Assembly: GCA_964570625.1 (NCBI GenBank) | Contig: CAZMYW010000007.1 | Span: forward strand, 62,001-126,000 | Direction: 5' to 3' | Source: JBFLXB01 sp964570625 | GTDB lineage: Bacteria > Nitrospirota > Nitrospiria > 2-01-FULL-66-17 | DNA length: 64,000 nucleotides | Part shown: in pieces, positions 34,491 through 42,254 of the stretch | How positions within the stretch are numbered: the stretch's first letter is position 1 | Layout: every line of letters begins with the position of its first letter | Program-made: the position numbers and the translations under genes | The notes under the pieces: model-generated | What the model was told of the DNA's origin: nothing | Database searches by the model: none | The model's input: the letters and a program-made list of their open reading frames with translations, nothing else

Positions 34491-35480
34491 TCATCGATCG
34501 ACTTTGAGATCGCCTTCGCCCTTGAGGTATTTCCGGAAACGCGTCATCAACTCGTCGCCCAACACGCCGACGTGGGGCTTTTTCTCCATATACGAGCGAA
34601 TCTCGTCCAATCGGCTCTCCGCCTGTTCGTTGCCCTGGAGTCGTTTCACTTCCTGTTTGGCCTTGTCGAACGCGTCGAACGTGAGTTCGGTGTACCCGAG
34701 TTTCCGGATCCGCATCACCGCCTTCATCATGGCTTCGTTGCGGAACTTGGTCAGCAGGTCCGACGTGATGACTGCGGCACCCATCTTGCGCGCGCGCCGC
34801 TCCGCGGCCTTCTTGATCCCGCTACGCACGAAGTCGGGAGAGGTTTGCAGCCGTGCCCACGCGTCCTCGCTCCAGCGCACATCGCTCTGCGGCGTTTCCC
34901 AGATGCGTGTCAGCGCCTCTTCCGTCATTTCAGACACGCCCTGAGCACTCGCCAAATCCTCGGCATCGGCTTTGAGCATCTGCACCACGAATTCCGTGGC
35001 CATGGGCGGCGTGCCCTCGACCTTTTTCATGAGTTTCGCCGTGGCGCTCTCGGTCCACGGCATGGATTCGCCGGACTTCGCATCGTCCAGCGCTCCGAGT
35101 TGCTCGACCTTCTCCAGCAACTCGACGTTGACCTCCATATGGCCGCGCTCGCGCGCAATGTCTTCGGCGATCCGCCGGACCATGTCCTGCATAAAACCCG
35201 GCGCCGTGGCCAACCGCTGTTTGGCGGCTTGCGTCCAGGGCAGTTGTCCCTTGGCGATCTGATCCGCGGCTTCCTTGAGACCCGCCTCTCCGCCCATGCC
35301 GCCCATCGAGGCGTTTTTCCACTCCGCGAGGTGTTCAGCGGTGATCACGCCGATGCCCAGTTCACGCGCCTTTTTCTCGGCCAGCTTCTTGACCATGCCG
35401 CGCAGAAACACCGGGGCGAGTTTCAAGCGCTCCATCGCAGCTTCATTCCACGCGACCTGGGTATCGGACGATTGGCTCAT
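34491..35480 (-). CDS. Protein of four PCP_red repeats
   Basis: A 329-residue protein made almost wholly of PCP_red-type units at about 10-55, 80-127, 140-195 and 202-247. Each opens with W(N/T/S)xxAxxRL, followed by a Pro and a basic helix (FLRGMVKKLAEKKARELG) and a VIT/VNV segment. The third unit is degenerate. A helical tail (KLGYTELTFDAFDKAKQE) follows. There is no Cys cluster, so it is unlikely to carry an iron-sulfur centre. ATG at 35480 overlaps the stop of the heme-oxygenase-like gene (ATGA), so the two are made together. Function unknown; a scaffold or cofactor-handling role is inferred. Confidence 0.85.
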   Translation of the reverse strand: MSQSSDTQVAWNEAAMERLKLAPVFLRGMVKKLAEKKARELGIGVITAEHLAEWKNASMGGMGGEAGLKEAADQIAKGQLPWTQAAKQRLATAPGFMQDMVRRIAEDIARERGHMEVNVELLEKVEQLGALDDAKSGESMPWTESATAKLMKKVEGTPPMATEFVVQMLKADAEDLASAQGVSEMTEEALTRIWETPQSDVRWSEDAWARLQTSPDFVRSGIKKAAERRARKMGAAVITSDLLTKFRNEAMMKAVMRIRKLGYTELTFDAFDKAKQEVKRLQGNEQAESRLDEIRSYMEKKPHVGVLGDELMTRFRKYLKGEGDLKVDR

Positions 35481-36250
35481 CCCCGCCCTCCCTCTGCGCC
35501 GGGTGTGGCCCCGAACACCTGCCGGGCCAACCCATCCCAGAAGAGCGTGCGCCACTTCAGCGAGCGCATGGCGCCCTCCCGAATATGCGACCGCCCTTCG
35601 TCGGTTCCGGCGTGGCGCGCAATCAAGGAGTTGAACACCTCGGCGTGCTCCACGTCTTCTTCGATGTGCAGCGTGAAGTATTCGATCTGCTTGTCGCTCA
35701 AGTTCGCATTACGCCGGATGCCCGCGACGAGCGACTGGAACATCGTTGGAATCGAGAACTCGTGGCCCGGCCCCACCGCGCCAAGGCCCGCGCGAAAATC
35801 CGCGTCCCGCGTCAACGCCAGGTGGCCCTTGATATACGCCTCGGTCTCGGGCAACGGCTTGACCCGACCCCACTCCTCCTCTTGCACGCCGAGCGCGGAC
35901 AGAAAATCGCGATAGAGATGCACGTGGCTGCGAAAAATCGTGGCCTGTCCCACCGAAGCGGATCGCCCGCTCACGGCCCCGAACTCATCGTCGAACACGT
36001 GACGAAACAGTTCCGCCGCGTCCCGATCCGGAATCTTGGGCAGCAAGTTGGTCATGTAGGTGGTGAAGACTTTGACGAGCTGATAATGCTGCAGGCCGAA
36101 CGCCCGAACTTGAGCGACGGTCAGAGTTTCAGTGGAAAATCGTGCGAGGAACGGATGGCGCACAGCCCCGTGCCCGAGGATCTCGTTCTCAAGCGCCTTG
36201 ATGAACTGAGTCCCTTCGGCGGATCGATCGGCTGGCGAAACGAGTTCCAT
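35477..36250 (-). CDS. Heme-oxygenase-like diiron protein (PqqC/CADD-type)
   Basis: A 257-residue all-helical protein of the heme-oxygenase-like (iron-containing redox enzyme) superfamily. Metal-ligand-like positions are ENEILGHGAVRHPF, the Glu in DDEFG, and the pair HIEEDVEHAEVF near residue 195. Members include PqqC, CADD and non-heme diiron oxidases, so it could oxidise or open a cofactor ring, or use its own residues as substrate. It sits between the two small PCP_red proteins and is translationally coupled to the four-repeat one. Start at 36250 is the first ATG; ribosome site is weak. Confidence 0.82.
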   Translation of the reverse strand: MELVSPADRSAEGTQFIKALENEILGHGAVRHPFLARFSTETLTVAQVRAFGLQHYQLVKVFTTYMTNLLPKIPDRDAAELFRHVFDDEFGAVSGRSASVGQATIFRSHVHLYRDFLSALGVQEEEWGRVKPLPETEAYIKGHLALTRDADFRAGLGAVGPGHEFSIPTMFQSLVAGIRRNANLSDKQIEYFTLHIEEDVEHAEVFNSLIARHAGTDEGRSHIREGAMRSLKWRTLFWDGLARQVFGATPGAEGGRG

Positions 36251-36288
36251 TGGAGTGTCGTGACTAAGGTTCTGACTCCCGCTACACC

Positions 36289-36312
36289 CCGGTCCCGCTA
36301 ATTCGGGACCGG
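36289..36312 (-). other. Strong hairpin next to palindromic element copy 3
   Basis: CCGGTCCCG (36289-36297) and CGGGACCGG (36304-36312) form a 9-bp perfect stem with a 6-nt loop. There is no T tract on the minus strand, so it is not a standard terminator. A hairpin in the same position next to copy 5 is a terminator. Confidence 0.6.
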
Positions 36313-36313
36313 A

Positions 36314-36436
36314 GCCTGTTCAGGAAGGCGCCAGATGCCAGGCGCCGCGAGCACCGGACCGGAGCGTACTGTACGCGTACGCGAGGACCGGAAGCGCAGC
36401 GGCAACGCCGCAGATGGCCCTTCATGGACAGGCTGC
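36314..36436 (-). repeat. Stop-codon-abutting palindromic element, copy 3
   Basis: Ends GCCTGTTCAGGAA (36314-36326) and TTCATGGACAGGC (36421-36433) are near-perfect inverted repeats. Read leftward, it begins within about three bases of the TAA (36438-36440) of the zinc-ribbon gene and contains the family core ATCTGCGGCGTTGCCGCTGC and GTCCGGTGCTCGC. Confidence 0.8.
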
Positions 36437-36437
36437 C

Positions 36438-37145
36438 TTACCCGCCCATGAATTTGGCGAAGGCCGTTTTGGCATGGTCCATGACTTCCACCGTCACTTC
36501 GACATGCCCCCCTTCTCGCGCCAAACGCTCGATCTCCTTTTTGGCCATCGGGCGGATGAAGAAGGGAATGTTGTCCAATCGTTTCGACGCGTCTGCCGAC
36601 CAGGTGAGGCCGCCGGAAGCGCCCTTGTACTTGTCCATCATGGCTTGAGTGACGAAGGTCTCGCCGGCTTGCCGGGCGTAGGCCTCGACTTCCATTTTGA
36701 CGGTTGGGCGCACGAAGTCCGGGATTTTCCCCAATCGGTCGAGGGCCTCCGCGGACCATTCCAATCCGTTGGCCTGTTCTGCGCCGCCCGCCCCCATGGA
36801 CGCGACCACCGATGAAAACGGGCAACTCCCGCCTTCAGTTCCACCAGGAGTCGCGCTACTGACGGCCGGAGATGCTGCCACCATCGCCGCCGCGCCGGGG
36901 ATCGGACACTCCGCGCCCTCTTTCAGGGTGCCGCGGGTCAACTCAAAGGCTTCGGGAGCCGTGGTGCGTCCGCCGATCTTTACCCCCAACGCCTGGACCA
37001 TCTGGGTCTCGCCGGGGTTGGTGACCATCGAAAACCTCGCCTGGCACGACGGACAGAGAAACTCGACCCCGAGCGAGCCTTCCCCGGGCTTTTCGACCTT
37101 CTGAAACAGCATGAAGGTCTCGCAATTCATACACACGAACTTCAT
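36438..37145 (-). CDS. Zinc-ribbon protein with two PCP_red domains
   Basis: A 235-residue protein. Cys5, Cys8, Cys31 and Cys34 (CMNC and CPSC) make an N-terminal zinc ribbon or rubredoxin-like site. After a low-complexity Ala/Gly/Pro linker come PCP_red units at about 129-175 (LEWSAEALDRLGKIPDFVRP) and 180-225 (LTWSADASKRLDNIPFFIRP). ATG at 37145 follows GGAGGTG. The combination of a four-Cys site with PCP_red mirrors the USP fusion at 5701. Two further Cys (near 80 and 108) are in the linker. Function unknown. Confidence 0.85.
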   Translation of the reverse strand: MKFVCMNCETFMLFQKVEKPGEGSLGVEFLCPSCQARFSMVTNPGETQMVQALGVKIGGRTTAPEAFELTRGTLKEGAECPIPGAAAMVAASPAVSSATPGGTEGGSCPFSSVVASMGAGGAEQANGLEWSAEALDRLGKIPDFVRPTVKMEVEAYARQAGETFVTQAMMDKYKGASGGLTWSADASKRLDNIPFFIRPMAKKEIERLAREGGHVEVTVEVMDHAKTAFAKFMGG

Positions 37146-37187
37146 GGGGACACCTCCGGAATACCTTCGAACAACGCCCAACCCGCG

Positions 37188-38108
37188 CTATAGCCGTTGG
37201 GCGACGATCTCCTTAAAATTCAGACAATCCACGATCCGCTGGACCATATCGTCGAATCGGCGGGCCATGGGATGGCTGGAATCGGTGAACGGGGTGCCCG
37301 CGTCGCAGCGCTGGCTCAAGTCCCGATCAAAGGGAATCTTGCCCAATAAGGGAACATCCAGGTCTGCGGCCATCGCTTCCACGTTGCCGACAAACAGATC
37401 GCTTTCGTGTCCGCACTGCGGGCAGTGATATCCGCTCATGTTCTCGATCAGGCCGATCACCGGGATCCCCACGTCGCGCGCGTAGACCACGGACTTGCGC
37501 ACCACATCGGTCGTGACTTCGGATGGGGTCGTGACGATCACGGCGCCATCGAGATCCGGGAGGAAATTGGCCAGGGCCGGCGGCTTGTCCGCAGCGGCGC
37601 CGGGCGGAAGGTCCGCCAGCAGGACGTCGAGTTCCCCCCACGCGATATCCGCCAACAATTCCCGAATGACGTTCATTTCCAACATGCCCAACCAGACCGG
37701 GCTCAACTCGATCGAGCCCTTCCACCGTACCGGCGCGTGTTCGCGGAGAAAGAAGTCCATGGACGCCACTTTGATACCAAGCGGTCCGACGGGCGGGAGG
37801 GCCCCGTCGGATGTGAGTTCAAACCGCCGTCCGCTGATGCCCAGCATTTTGGGCACACACGGTCCATTGAGGTCCACGTCCAGCACGCCCACGCTGAAAG
37901 ACTTGCGCGCAAACGCCAGCGCGAGGTTCACCGTGGACATACTCTTGCCCACCCCGCCCTTGCCGCTCATGACCACGATCTTGCGCTTGATGCGGCCCAT
38001 GCGCAGCTTGACCTGCAGCGTCTGGTCCACGAACTGACGCATCACTTGCGCATCGTCGGGAAACTGCAACTTTCCCAGGATGGTCTTTAAGTCGTTGGGG
38101 GCAGCCAT
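37188..38108 (-). CDS. Mrp/NBP35-type iron-sulfur carrier ATPase
   Basis: A 306-residue P-loop ATPase of the Mrp/ApbC family, which carries and transfers [4Fe-4S] clusters. The deviant Walker A GKGGVGKS, the DVDLNGP segment and the cluster-binding CPQC in the MSGYHCPQCG stretch are all present. It lacks the N-terminal FeS-assembly P-type domain of some Mrp proteins. Being directly upstream of the zinc-ribbon/PCP_red gene, it may mature an iron-sulfur partner of that system. Confidence 0.92.
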   Translation of the reverse strand: MAAPNDLKTILGKLQFPDDAQVMRQFVDQTLQVKLRMGRIKRKIVVMSGKGGVGKSMSTVNLALAFARKSFSVGVLDVDLNGPCVPKMLGISGRRFELTSDGALPPVGPLGIKVASMDFFLREHAPVRWKGSIELSPVWLGMLEMNVIRELLADIAWGELDVLLADLPPGAAADKPPALANFLPDLDGAVIVTTPSEVTTDVVRKSVVYARDVGIPVIGLIENMSGYHCPQCGHESDLFVGNVEAMAADLDVPLLGKIPFDRDLSQRCDAGTPFTDSSHPMARRFDDMVQRIVDCLNFKEIVAQRL

Positions 38109-38186
38109 TTCAGAGCCCAGGACACGCGTCTATTCTCGTCAATTCACCGCGAGATTTCAAGCCGGAACGTGGCTGGGACTCAGGCG

Positions 38187-38474
38187 CTACCGCCCCCCCA
38201 AGATTGCGTCTTTGGCGGCCTTGGCCACGCGGAACTTCACCACTCGCTTCGCGGGGATCTTGATCGCCTCGCCCGTTTGGGGGTTGCGCCCCATCCGCGC
38301 CTTCCGGTTCACCAAGACCAACTTGCCGAGTCCCGGGAGCGTAAACCCGTTCTTGGCTTCTTTGTACGCGAGACCCACGAGGGTCTCGAGTCCGCTGACG
38401 ACGACCTTTTTCTGTAGATCGAGTTTCGTAGCCAGGTGATCGATGATCTGCGACTTCGTCATTGCTTTAGCCAT
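38187..38474 (-). CDS. HU/IHF-family DNA-binding protein
   Basis: A 95-residue bacterial histone-like protein (MTKSQIIDHLATKLDLQKK, then GFTLPGLGKLVLVNRKARMGRNPQTGE). The arm has the RMGRNPQTGE form with the DNA-intercalating Pro. Start at 38474 follows AAGGAGG. It bends and compacts DNA; whether it acts as an HU homodimer or a specialised paralogue is not clear. Its own promoter is at 38552-38580. Confidence 0.93.
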   Translation of the reverse strand: MAKAMTKSQIIDHLATKLDLQKKVVVSGLETLVGLAYKEAKNGFTLPGLGKLVLVNRKARMGRNPQTGEAIKIPAKRVVKFRVAKAAKDAILGGR

Positions 38475-38551
38475 GCCGGTGCCTCCTTGGAGTAGGGTGA
38501 TGGGTGAATGGTTCACACGGGCGCTGAGGAAATCCCCGAAAAATCGCGGCC

Positions 38552-38580
38552 ATCATACCCGAATTCACAGGGAATGGGAA
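38552..38580 (-). promoter_or_regulatory. Promoter of the HU-type gene
   Basis: On the minus strand TTCCCA (complement of 38575-38580), 17 bp, TATGAT (complement of 38552-38557), giving a 70-nt leader before the ATG at 38474. Good -10, weak -35. Confidence 0.5.
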
Positions 38581-38654
38581 GGGCCTTGGCGTCACCGGCC
38601 CACGCGGGGCGCCGCGCCGCTCACAACACGAGCCGCTGACCGAGACGGCTCGCG

Positions 38655-39377
38655 TCATCCGATCGTTGGTTTCCAAATGACGTAGAGCATGACCCACGTC
38701 GCCGTGCTGGTCAGCAGGGCGATGACGTAGAGGACCATGGTGAAGGTGCCGATGGCGCGGTGACGTCGCGCTCCGTCCGGGTACAGGCGCCGGCCCACGC
38801 CTTCGGCCACCAGCACCCCGATGCCCACCAGCAACCCGGTGGACATCCACCCGATAAACTTCCCGATGGTGGGAGTCGTAAACATGACGCGGATTCCAAA
38901 GAGCAGCAATGGCGCGATGATCGAGGCCAACAGAATCCACCCGGAAAACGCCAGCCCAGAGCCCTTCGGGGTTCCCGCGGTCAGGGTTCTAGCCCCATCG
39001 CGCTTTACCGACACGCGAAACCCCAGAACGATCATGTACACCGCCATCACCAATCCGATGGTCACGACCAGGATGTGAAACGTCAACAGCGGGCTGAACA
39101 CCTTCTCGTAGAACTCGGGGGGCCCGCCGAAGCCCTCTTCGCCTTCGAACGCCAGGGCGCCGAGCCCCCGGTTCACGTAATACGCCACGAAATAGGTGAT
39201 CATCGCCAACATCGCCCAGAGCGTCACCACGTGGTGTGCCTGACCCTTGTGCCGTTTGGCCTGACGCCACCCCACCAGGAACAGGACGGTGAAGCCCACG
39301 GCCAGCGCAAAACTCACATCCGCCCCCATCGTGCCATACGGGCTTAAGAAACCCGGCTGCTCCAGCCATTCTTTCAT
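38655..39377 (-). CDS. DUF420-like multi-pass membrane protein
   Basis: A 240-residue protein with about six or seven helices. His residues in HKGQAHHVVTLWAM, in LTFHILVVTIG and near RRHRAIGTFTMV are arranged as in DUF420/CtaM-type proteins, which take part in heme-copper oxidase maturation in some bacteria. ATG is 10 nt after the thioredoxin gene stop, so both are in one operon. A role in oxidase or heme handling is inferred from the family. Confidence 0.8.
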   Translation of the reverse strand: MKEWLEQPGFLSPYGTMGADVSFALAVGFTVLFLVGWRQAKRHKGQAHHVVTLWAMLAMITYFVAYYVNRGLGALAFEGEEGFGGPPEFYEKVFSPLLTFHILVVTIGLVMAVYMIVLGFRVSVKRDGARTLTAGTPKGSGLAFSGWILLASIIAPLLLFGIRVMFTTPTIGKFIGWMSTGLLVGIGVLVAEGVGRRLYPDGARRHRAIGTFTMVLYVIALLTSTATWVMLYVIWKPTIG

Positions 39378-39387
39378 GGTCCCCCTC

Positions 39388-40464
39388 CTATCCGAACGTG
39401 AAGGTATACACCTCCAACCCGGGCCGGTTGAACACGAGCGTCACAGTATACGTCCCATACCCGGCTTGCCGATCGATCAATCGGTACAGCCGCGCCTCGC
39501 TCACCCGCACCACCGCGCGACCTTGTCCGTCTCGGATCACATCGGCGCCCTGCAAGCCGGCGTCGAGCGGCCGGCCATCGAGCCGCACCTCGATCTCAAT
39601 TTCACGCCCGGGCGCGGCCGCCACCACGTTCACGGCCTTGGCCGTATAGAGCAGATGGATGCGGTGTTCGCCCGCGTCCGCCGCGACCACGAACTCCTCG
39701 TCGATCGCCCACCTCCCGACCAGGTAGAACAGATTGGGGTCGATCCGTTCCGGTTCCGTGTACACGGCTTCGCCGATCCCGCGAAGCCCCAACGGGTTGC
39801 CCAGAAATTGCCCGAAATGAGAGCCGAAATAGATTTCGGGCGTGGCGATGGCCTTGGCGTCGACCGGTTCCGGGATCACCACTGCCATCAATGGGTCAAC
39901 AGTCCGGCCGTCCTCAGCCAACAATTCCCGGATATGGGCCTCGGTTTCCACGTAACCGCCTTCGCCGATTTGCGTGAACCGGATGTTACCACCCCGGTCG
40001 ATGAGGTACTTGTGCGGCCAGTACTGATTGCGGTACGCGCCCCACGTTTTCTTGTCGCTATCAACCGCCACCGGGTAGGTCACCCCTAGGCGAGCCGCTT
40101 CTCGCTCCACCCGGTCCGGGTCGTGCTCAAACGCGAACTCGGGGCTGTGAATCCCGATGACTACCAGGCCGTCGTCCCGGTACCGCTGGTACCACGCATT
40201 GAGATATGGGATCGTCCGCAAGCAGTTGATGCAGGAGTACGTCCAGAAATCCACCAGGACGACCCGACCGCGCAGACCGGCCAAGGTCACGGGCTCGGAC
40301 CCGATCCACGACTGGATGCCGACGATCTCGGGAGCCACGCTCGACGAGGTGGACTCCCCCAGCAACGCGATCAGAACGAACGGGGCCGCCGCAATACCCA
40401 GAATGGCCAACGTGGCGGGAAGGTATCGGCTCGCTGGATGGTGCCGCCACAAGGCAAGAGACAT
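39388..40464 (-). CDS. Membrane-anchored thioredoxin-fold protein with C-terminal beta domain
   Basis: A 358-residue protein with an N-terminal membrane anchor (YLPATLAILGIAAAPFVLIALLG), a thioredoxin domain with the active site YSCINCLR near residue 80, and a C-terminal domain (from about 225) like that of DipZ/CcdA-linked thioredoxins, which probably binds a ligand. It acts outside the cytoplasmic membrane on disulfides, perhaps for cytochrome or oxidase maturation with the DUF420 protein. Confidence 0.87.
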   Translation of the reverse strand: MSLALWRHHPASRYLPATLAILGIAAAPFVLIALLGESTSSSVAPEIVGIQSWIGSEPVTLAGLRGRVVLVDFWTYSCINCLRTIPYLNAWYQRYRDDGLVVIGIHSPEFAFEHDPDRVEREAARLGVTYPVAVDSDKKTWGAYRNQYWPHKYLIDRGGNIRFTQIGEGGYVETEAHIRELLAEDGRTVDPLMAVVIPEPVDAKAIATPEIYFGSHFGQFLGNPLGLRGIGEAVYTEPERIDPNLFYLVGRWAIDEEFVVAADAGEHRIHLLYTAKAVNVVAAAPGREIEIEVRLDGRPLDAGLQGADVIRDGQGRAVVRVSEARLYRLIDRQAGYGTYTVTLVFNRPGLEVYTFTFG

Positions 40465-40468
40465 ACCG

Positions 40469-41026
40469 TCAGCAGGGGATGGGGGCCAGGGCGGCAGGGA
40501 CGCCGGCGGCGGGCCCGGGCTTGCCTGGCGGCGCTGGCGGAGCCGGAGCCGAACCGGGCGCGGCGGGCACGTACTGAAAGATCCACTCCCGATACGCCGT
40601 GGCCGACCGAAACTGTTCGTACTCCAGAGGAAAGTTATCGTGTTTCAGCGTCATGCCCGCGCTGGAACTGACCACCCCTTTCATCCCGTCCTTACAAGCC
40701 ACCGCGAAAAATGGACCTCCCGTGATCGGATCCTTATAAGGGGACCGCAGGTGGCGTTTGAGTTTGGGTGGGCGCTCATCTTTGAGCAATTCGTCGACGG
40801 TTCGAGGGTACCGCCGCGGAGCGGACTGCGGCAGGCCGTCCACATAGCTCTTGACTGCGCGCCGATACTGGTCACCCCGATACAACAGCTCCGCCTCTCG
40901 CTCGCGCTGCATCATGGTCGTCCACTGCTTGTTCGCCCCCATCATACTCAACCCCACCAGCACAACAGCAAAGAGGACGAACAAGAAGGAAAAGCCATGA
41001 TCACCAGCTGTTGTACGGGGTGCCAT
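40469..41026 (-). CDS. Pseudopilin-like protein
   Basis: A 185-residue protein with a type IV prepilin-like start: short leader MAPRTTAGDHG, then FSFLFVLFAVVLVGLSMMG. The +5 Glu of classical pilins is absent, so processing is less certain. A globular domain (RRYPRTVDELLKDERPP, PITGGPFF) is like those of type II secretion minor pseudopilins. The C-terminus is Pro/Ala-rich and ends in Cys. It overlaps the preceding pilin gene by 26 bp. Confidence 0.8.
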   Translation of the reverse strand: MAPRTTAGDHGFSFLFVLFAVVLVGLSMMGANKQWTTMMQREREAELLYRGDQYRRAVKSYVDGLPQSAPRRYPRTVDELLKDERPPKLKRHLRSPYKDPITGGPFFAVACKDGMKGVVSSSAGMTLKHDNFPLEYEQFRSATAYREWIFQYVPAAPGSAPAPPAPPGKPGPAAGVPAALAPIPC

Positions 41027-41609
41027 CCAACGCCACCAAGTTACTCCCGCTGTGTATATCGAATACCCCAGCCATGTCTTCGCCGTCGGTCGTGTCCTCC
41101 ATCACCTCGATCCAGGTGTCGTGTGCGCGTGTGAACGGGTCCACCGGTAGCCCCCGCAGGTAGCTTTGGTCGACCAACGCCTGCAGGCTGTCAGGATACC
41201 GCCCCTGGTCCGCGGCGTACTGGTCCATCACATCGCGCATCACAAACAGATTCTTTCTCAACGCCGTTTCCCGCGCTTTCACGATCTGGGAGTGATACGT
41301 CGGCTCCGCCAACGTGATCAAAATCCCCACGATCGTCATCACAATCATGACCTCAATCAAGGTAAATCCGGACTGCGCCGACGGCGCAGATGGTAATCGC
41401 CCCTCTCCCTGCGGATCGCGCAGCAACCCGCTTTGCCCCGAAGGGGCAACTGGAGATTCCCTCTCTCCTCCCGGGTGGCGAAGCAAACCGCTCTGCCCTG
41501 AAAGGGCAGAATGTAAACCTCTCCTTCCATACGGTTGGCGAAGCAATCCGCGTTGCGCCGACGGCGCAGAGGGAGCGGAAGTCTCGGAATCGAGAGGGGG
41601 GAGAGTCAT
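41001..41609 (-). CDS. GspG-like pseudopilin with an 81-residue repeat-built leader
   Basis: A 202-residue protein. The mature part starts at SG|FTLIEVMIVMTIVGILITLA (cleavage after Gly81), with Glu at +5, as in type IV pilins and GspG, followed by RYPDSLQALV and the GspG-like DPFTRAHDTW segment. The ATG at 41609 gives a leader far longer than the usual 5-25 residues, of which residues 21-80 are three 20-residue repeats beginning GLLR and ending SGQS or SAQS. AGGAGG lies 25 nt upstream, separated from the ATG by a hairpin. A TTG inside the last repeat could give a normal leader instead. Confidence 0.82.
   Translation of the reverse strand: MTLPPLDSETSAPSAPSAQRGLLRQPYGRRGLHSALSGQSGLLRHPGGERESPVAPSGQSGLLRDPQGEGRLPSAPSAQSGFTLIEVMIVMTIVGILITLAEPTYHSQIVKARETALRKNLFVMRDVMDQYAADQGRYPDSLQALVDQSYLRGLPVDPFTRAHDTWIEVMEDTTDGEDMAGVFDIHSGSNLVALDGTPYNSW
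41370..41549 (-). repeat. Three in-frame 60-bp repeats in the prepilin leader
   Basis: Each unit carries TTGCTTCGCCA-type sequence followed by a GC hairpin such as TGCCCTTTCAGGGCA or TGCCCCTTCGGGGCA. The period is exactly 60 bp (20 codons). The same module, with TTGCTTCGCCACCCGCAGGG and a hairpin, is found outside genes at about 42272-42332 and (inverted) at 11028-11087. Confidence 0.8.
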
Positions 41610-41638
41610 GGGACGCTCCGTTGCGGAGCGGCGTCCTC

Positions 41639-42178
41639 CTACCGACGGACTTTGGGTGCGCCGTTGGATTTCGCGGCGGCACTGCGGGGAGCGGCGAGCT
41701 TTCGCTTCACCCATTGGTCGATCAACGAACGTTTGAGTCCGTCCAGGTCGAGAAATTCGACGCCCACGCCGACGGACGGTCGCCCACTCGTCGTGTAGCG
41801 GTGTTGCCACACGACGCGGCAGGTGCACTGCACCAACGTGCGGTTATCGGGCAACACAAATTCGACGGGGAACGTCGAGCCCACCGCCGGAGGGTTGGAG
41901 GCGGAGAGAAATAACCCGCTACGGCTGATGTTCTCCGCATACCCGACGAAAATCTTGTCATACGACCTGCCCCGGACCTCCAAGACCATCACCGGCGCTC
42001 GATCCGCGATACGCCGTTCAGCTCCGCCTGACGCGCCGTTGGCCGAGGACCGCTTCGCGGGTGCCCGGGCCGCTTTCGCGGGACGGGCAGCGGGACGCCG
42101 ACGGGGCTGGGAGGTCGCCGCAGTTCGCTTTCGCCCTGCAGTTTTAGTCGCGGTTTTAGTCTTCGTAGGCTGCTTCAC
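41639..42178 (-). CDS. PilZ-domain protein with basic N-terminal tail
   Basis: A 179-residue protein. Residues about 1-55 are Lys/Arg/Ala/Pro/Thr-rich and disordered (KTKTATKTAGRKRTAATS). From about 68 a PilZ domain follows: ERRIADR, then the ENISRSGLFL segment and GVGVEFLDL. The RxxxR and (D/N)xSxxG c-di-GMP-binding motifs are recognisable (RRIADR, NISRSG), so it probably binds cyclic di-GMP. The GTG at 42178 follows a promoter by only 10 nt, so the mRNA may be leaderless. Its place upstream of the pseudopilins suggests control of that apparatus. Confidence 0.85.
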   Translation of the reverse strand: MKQPTKTKTATKTAGRKRTAATSQPRRRPAARPAKAARAPAKRSSANGASGGAERRIADRAPVMVLEVRGRSYDKIFVGYAENISRSGLFLSASNPPAVGSTFPVEFVLPDNRTLVQCTCRVVWQHRYTTSGRPSVGVGVEFLDLDGLKRSLIDQWVKRKLAAPRSAAAKSNGAPKVRR

Positions 42179-42188
42179 AATGCCGGCA

Positions 42189-42217
42189 ACTATAACAAGT
42201 CGCGCCCACCCTTGCAA
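42189..42217 (-). promoter_or_regulatory. Promoter of the PilZ/pseudopilin unit, possibly leaderless
   Basis: On the minus strand TTGCAA (42212-42217), 17 bp, TATAGT (complement of 42189-42194), then 10 nt to the GTG at 42178. Transcription would start 2-5 nt before the codon. Confidence 0.6.
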
Positions 42218-42254
42218 GCCTGCGAAGTGGTGGTGTCCAGGTGACTCGAAAATC

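Noticed and set aside
41370..41549. Possible CRISPR-like array
   Set aside because: The 60-bp repeats are contiguous without unique spacers, are in frame within a pilin gene and contain hairpins of varying sequence. No cas gene is near.
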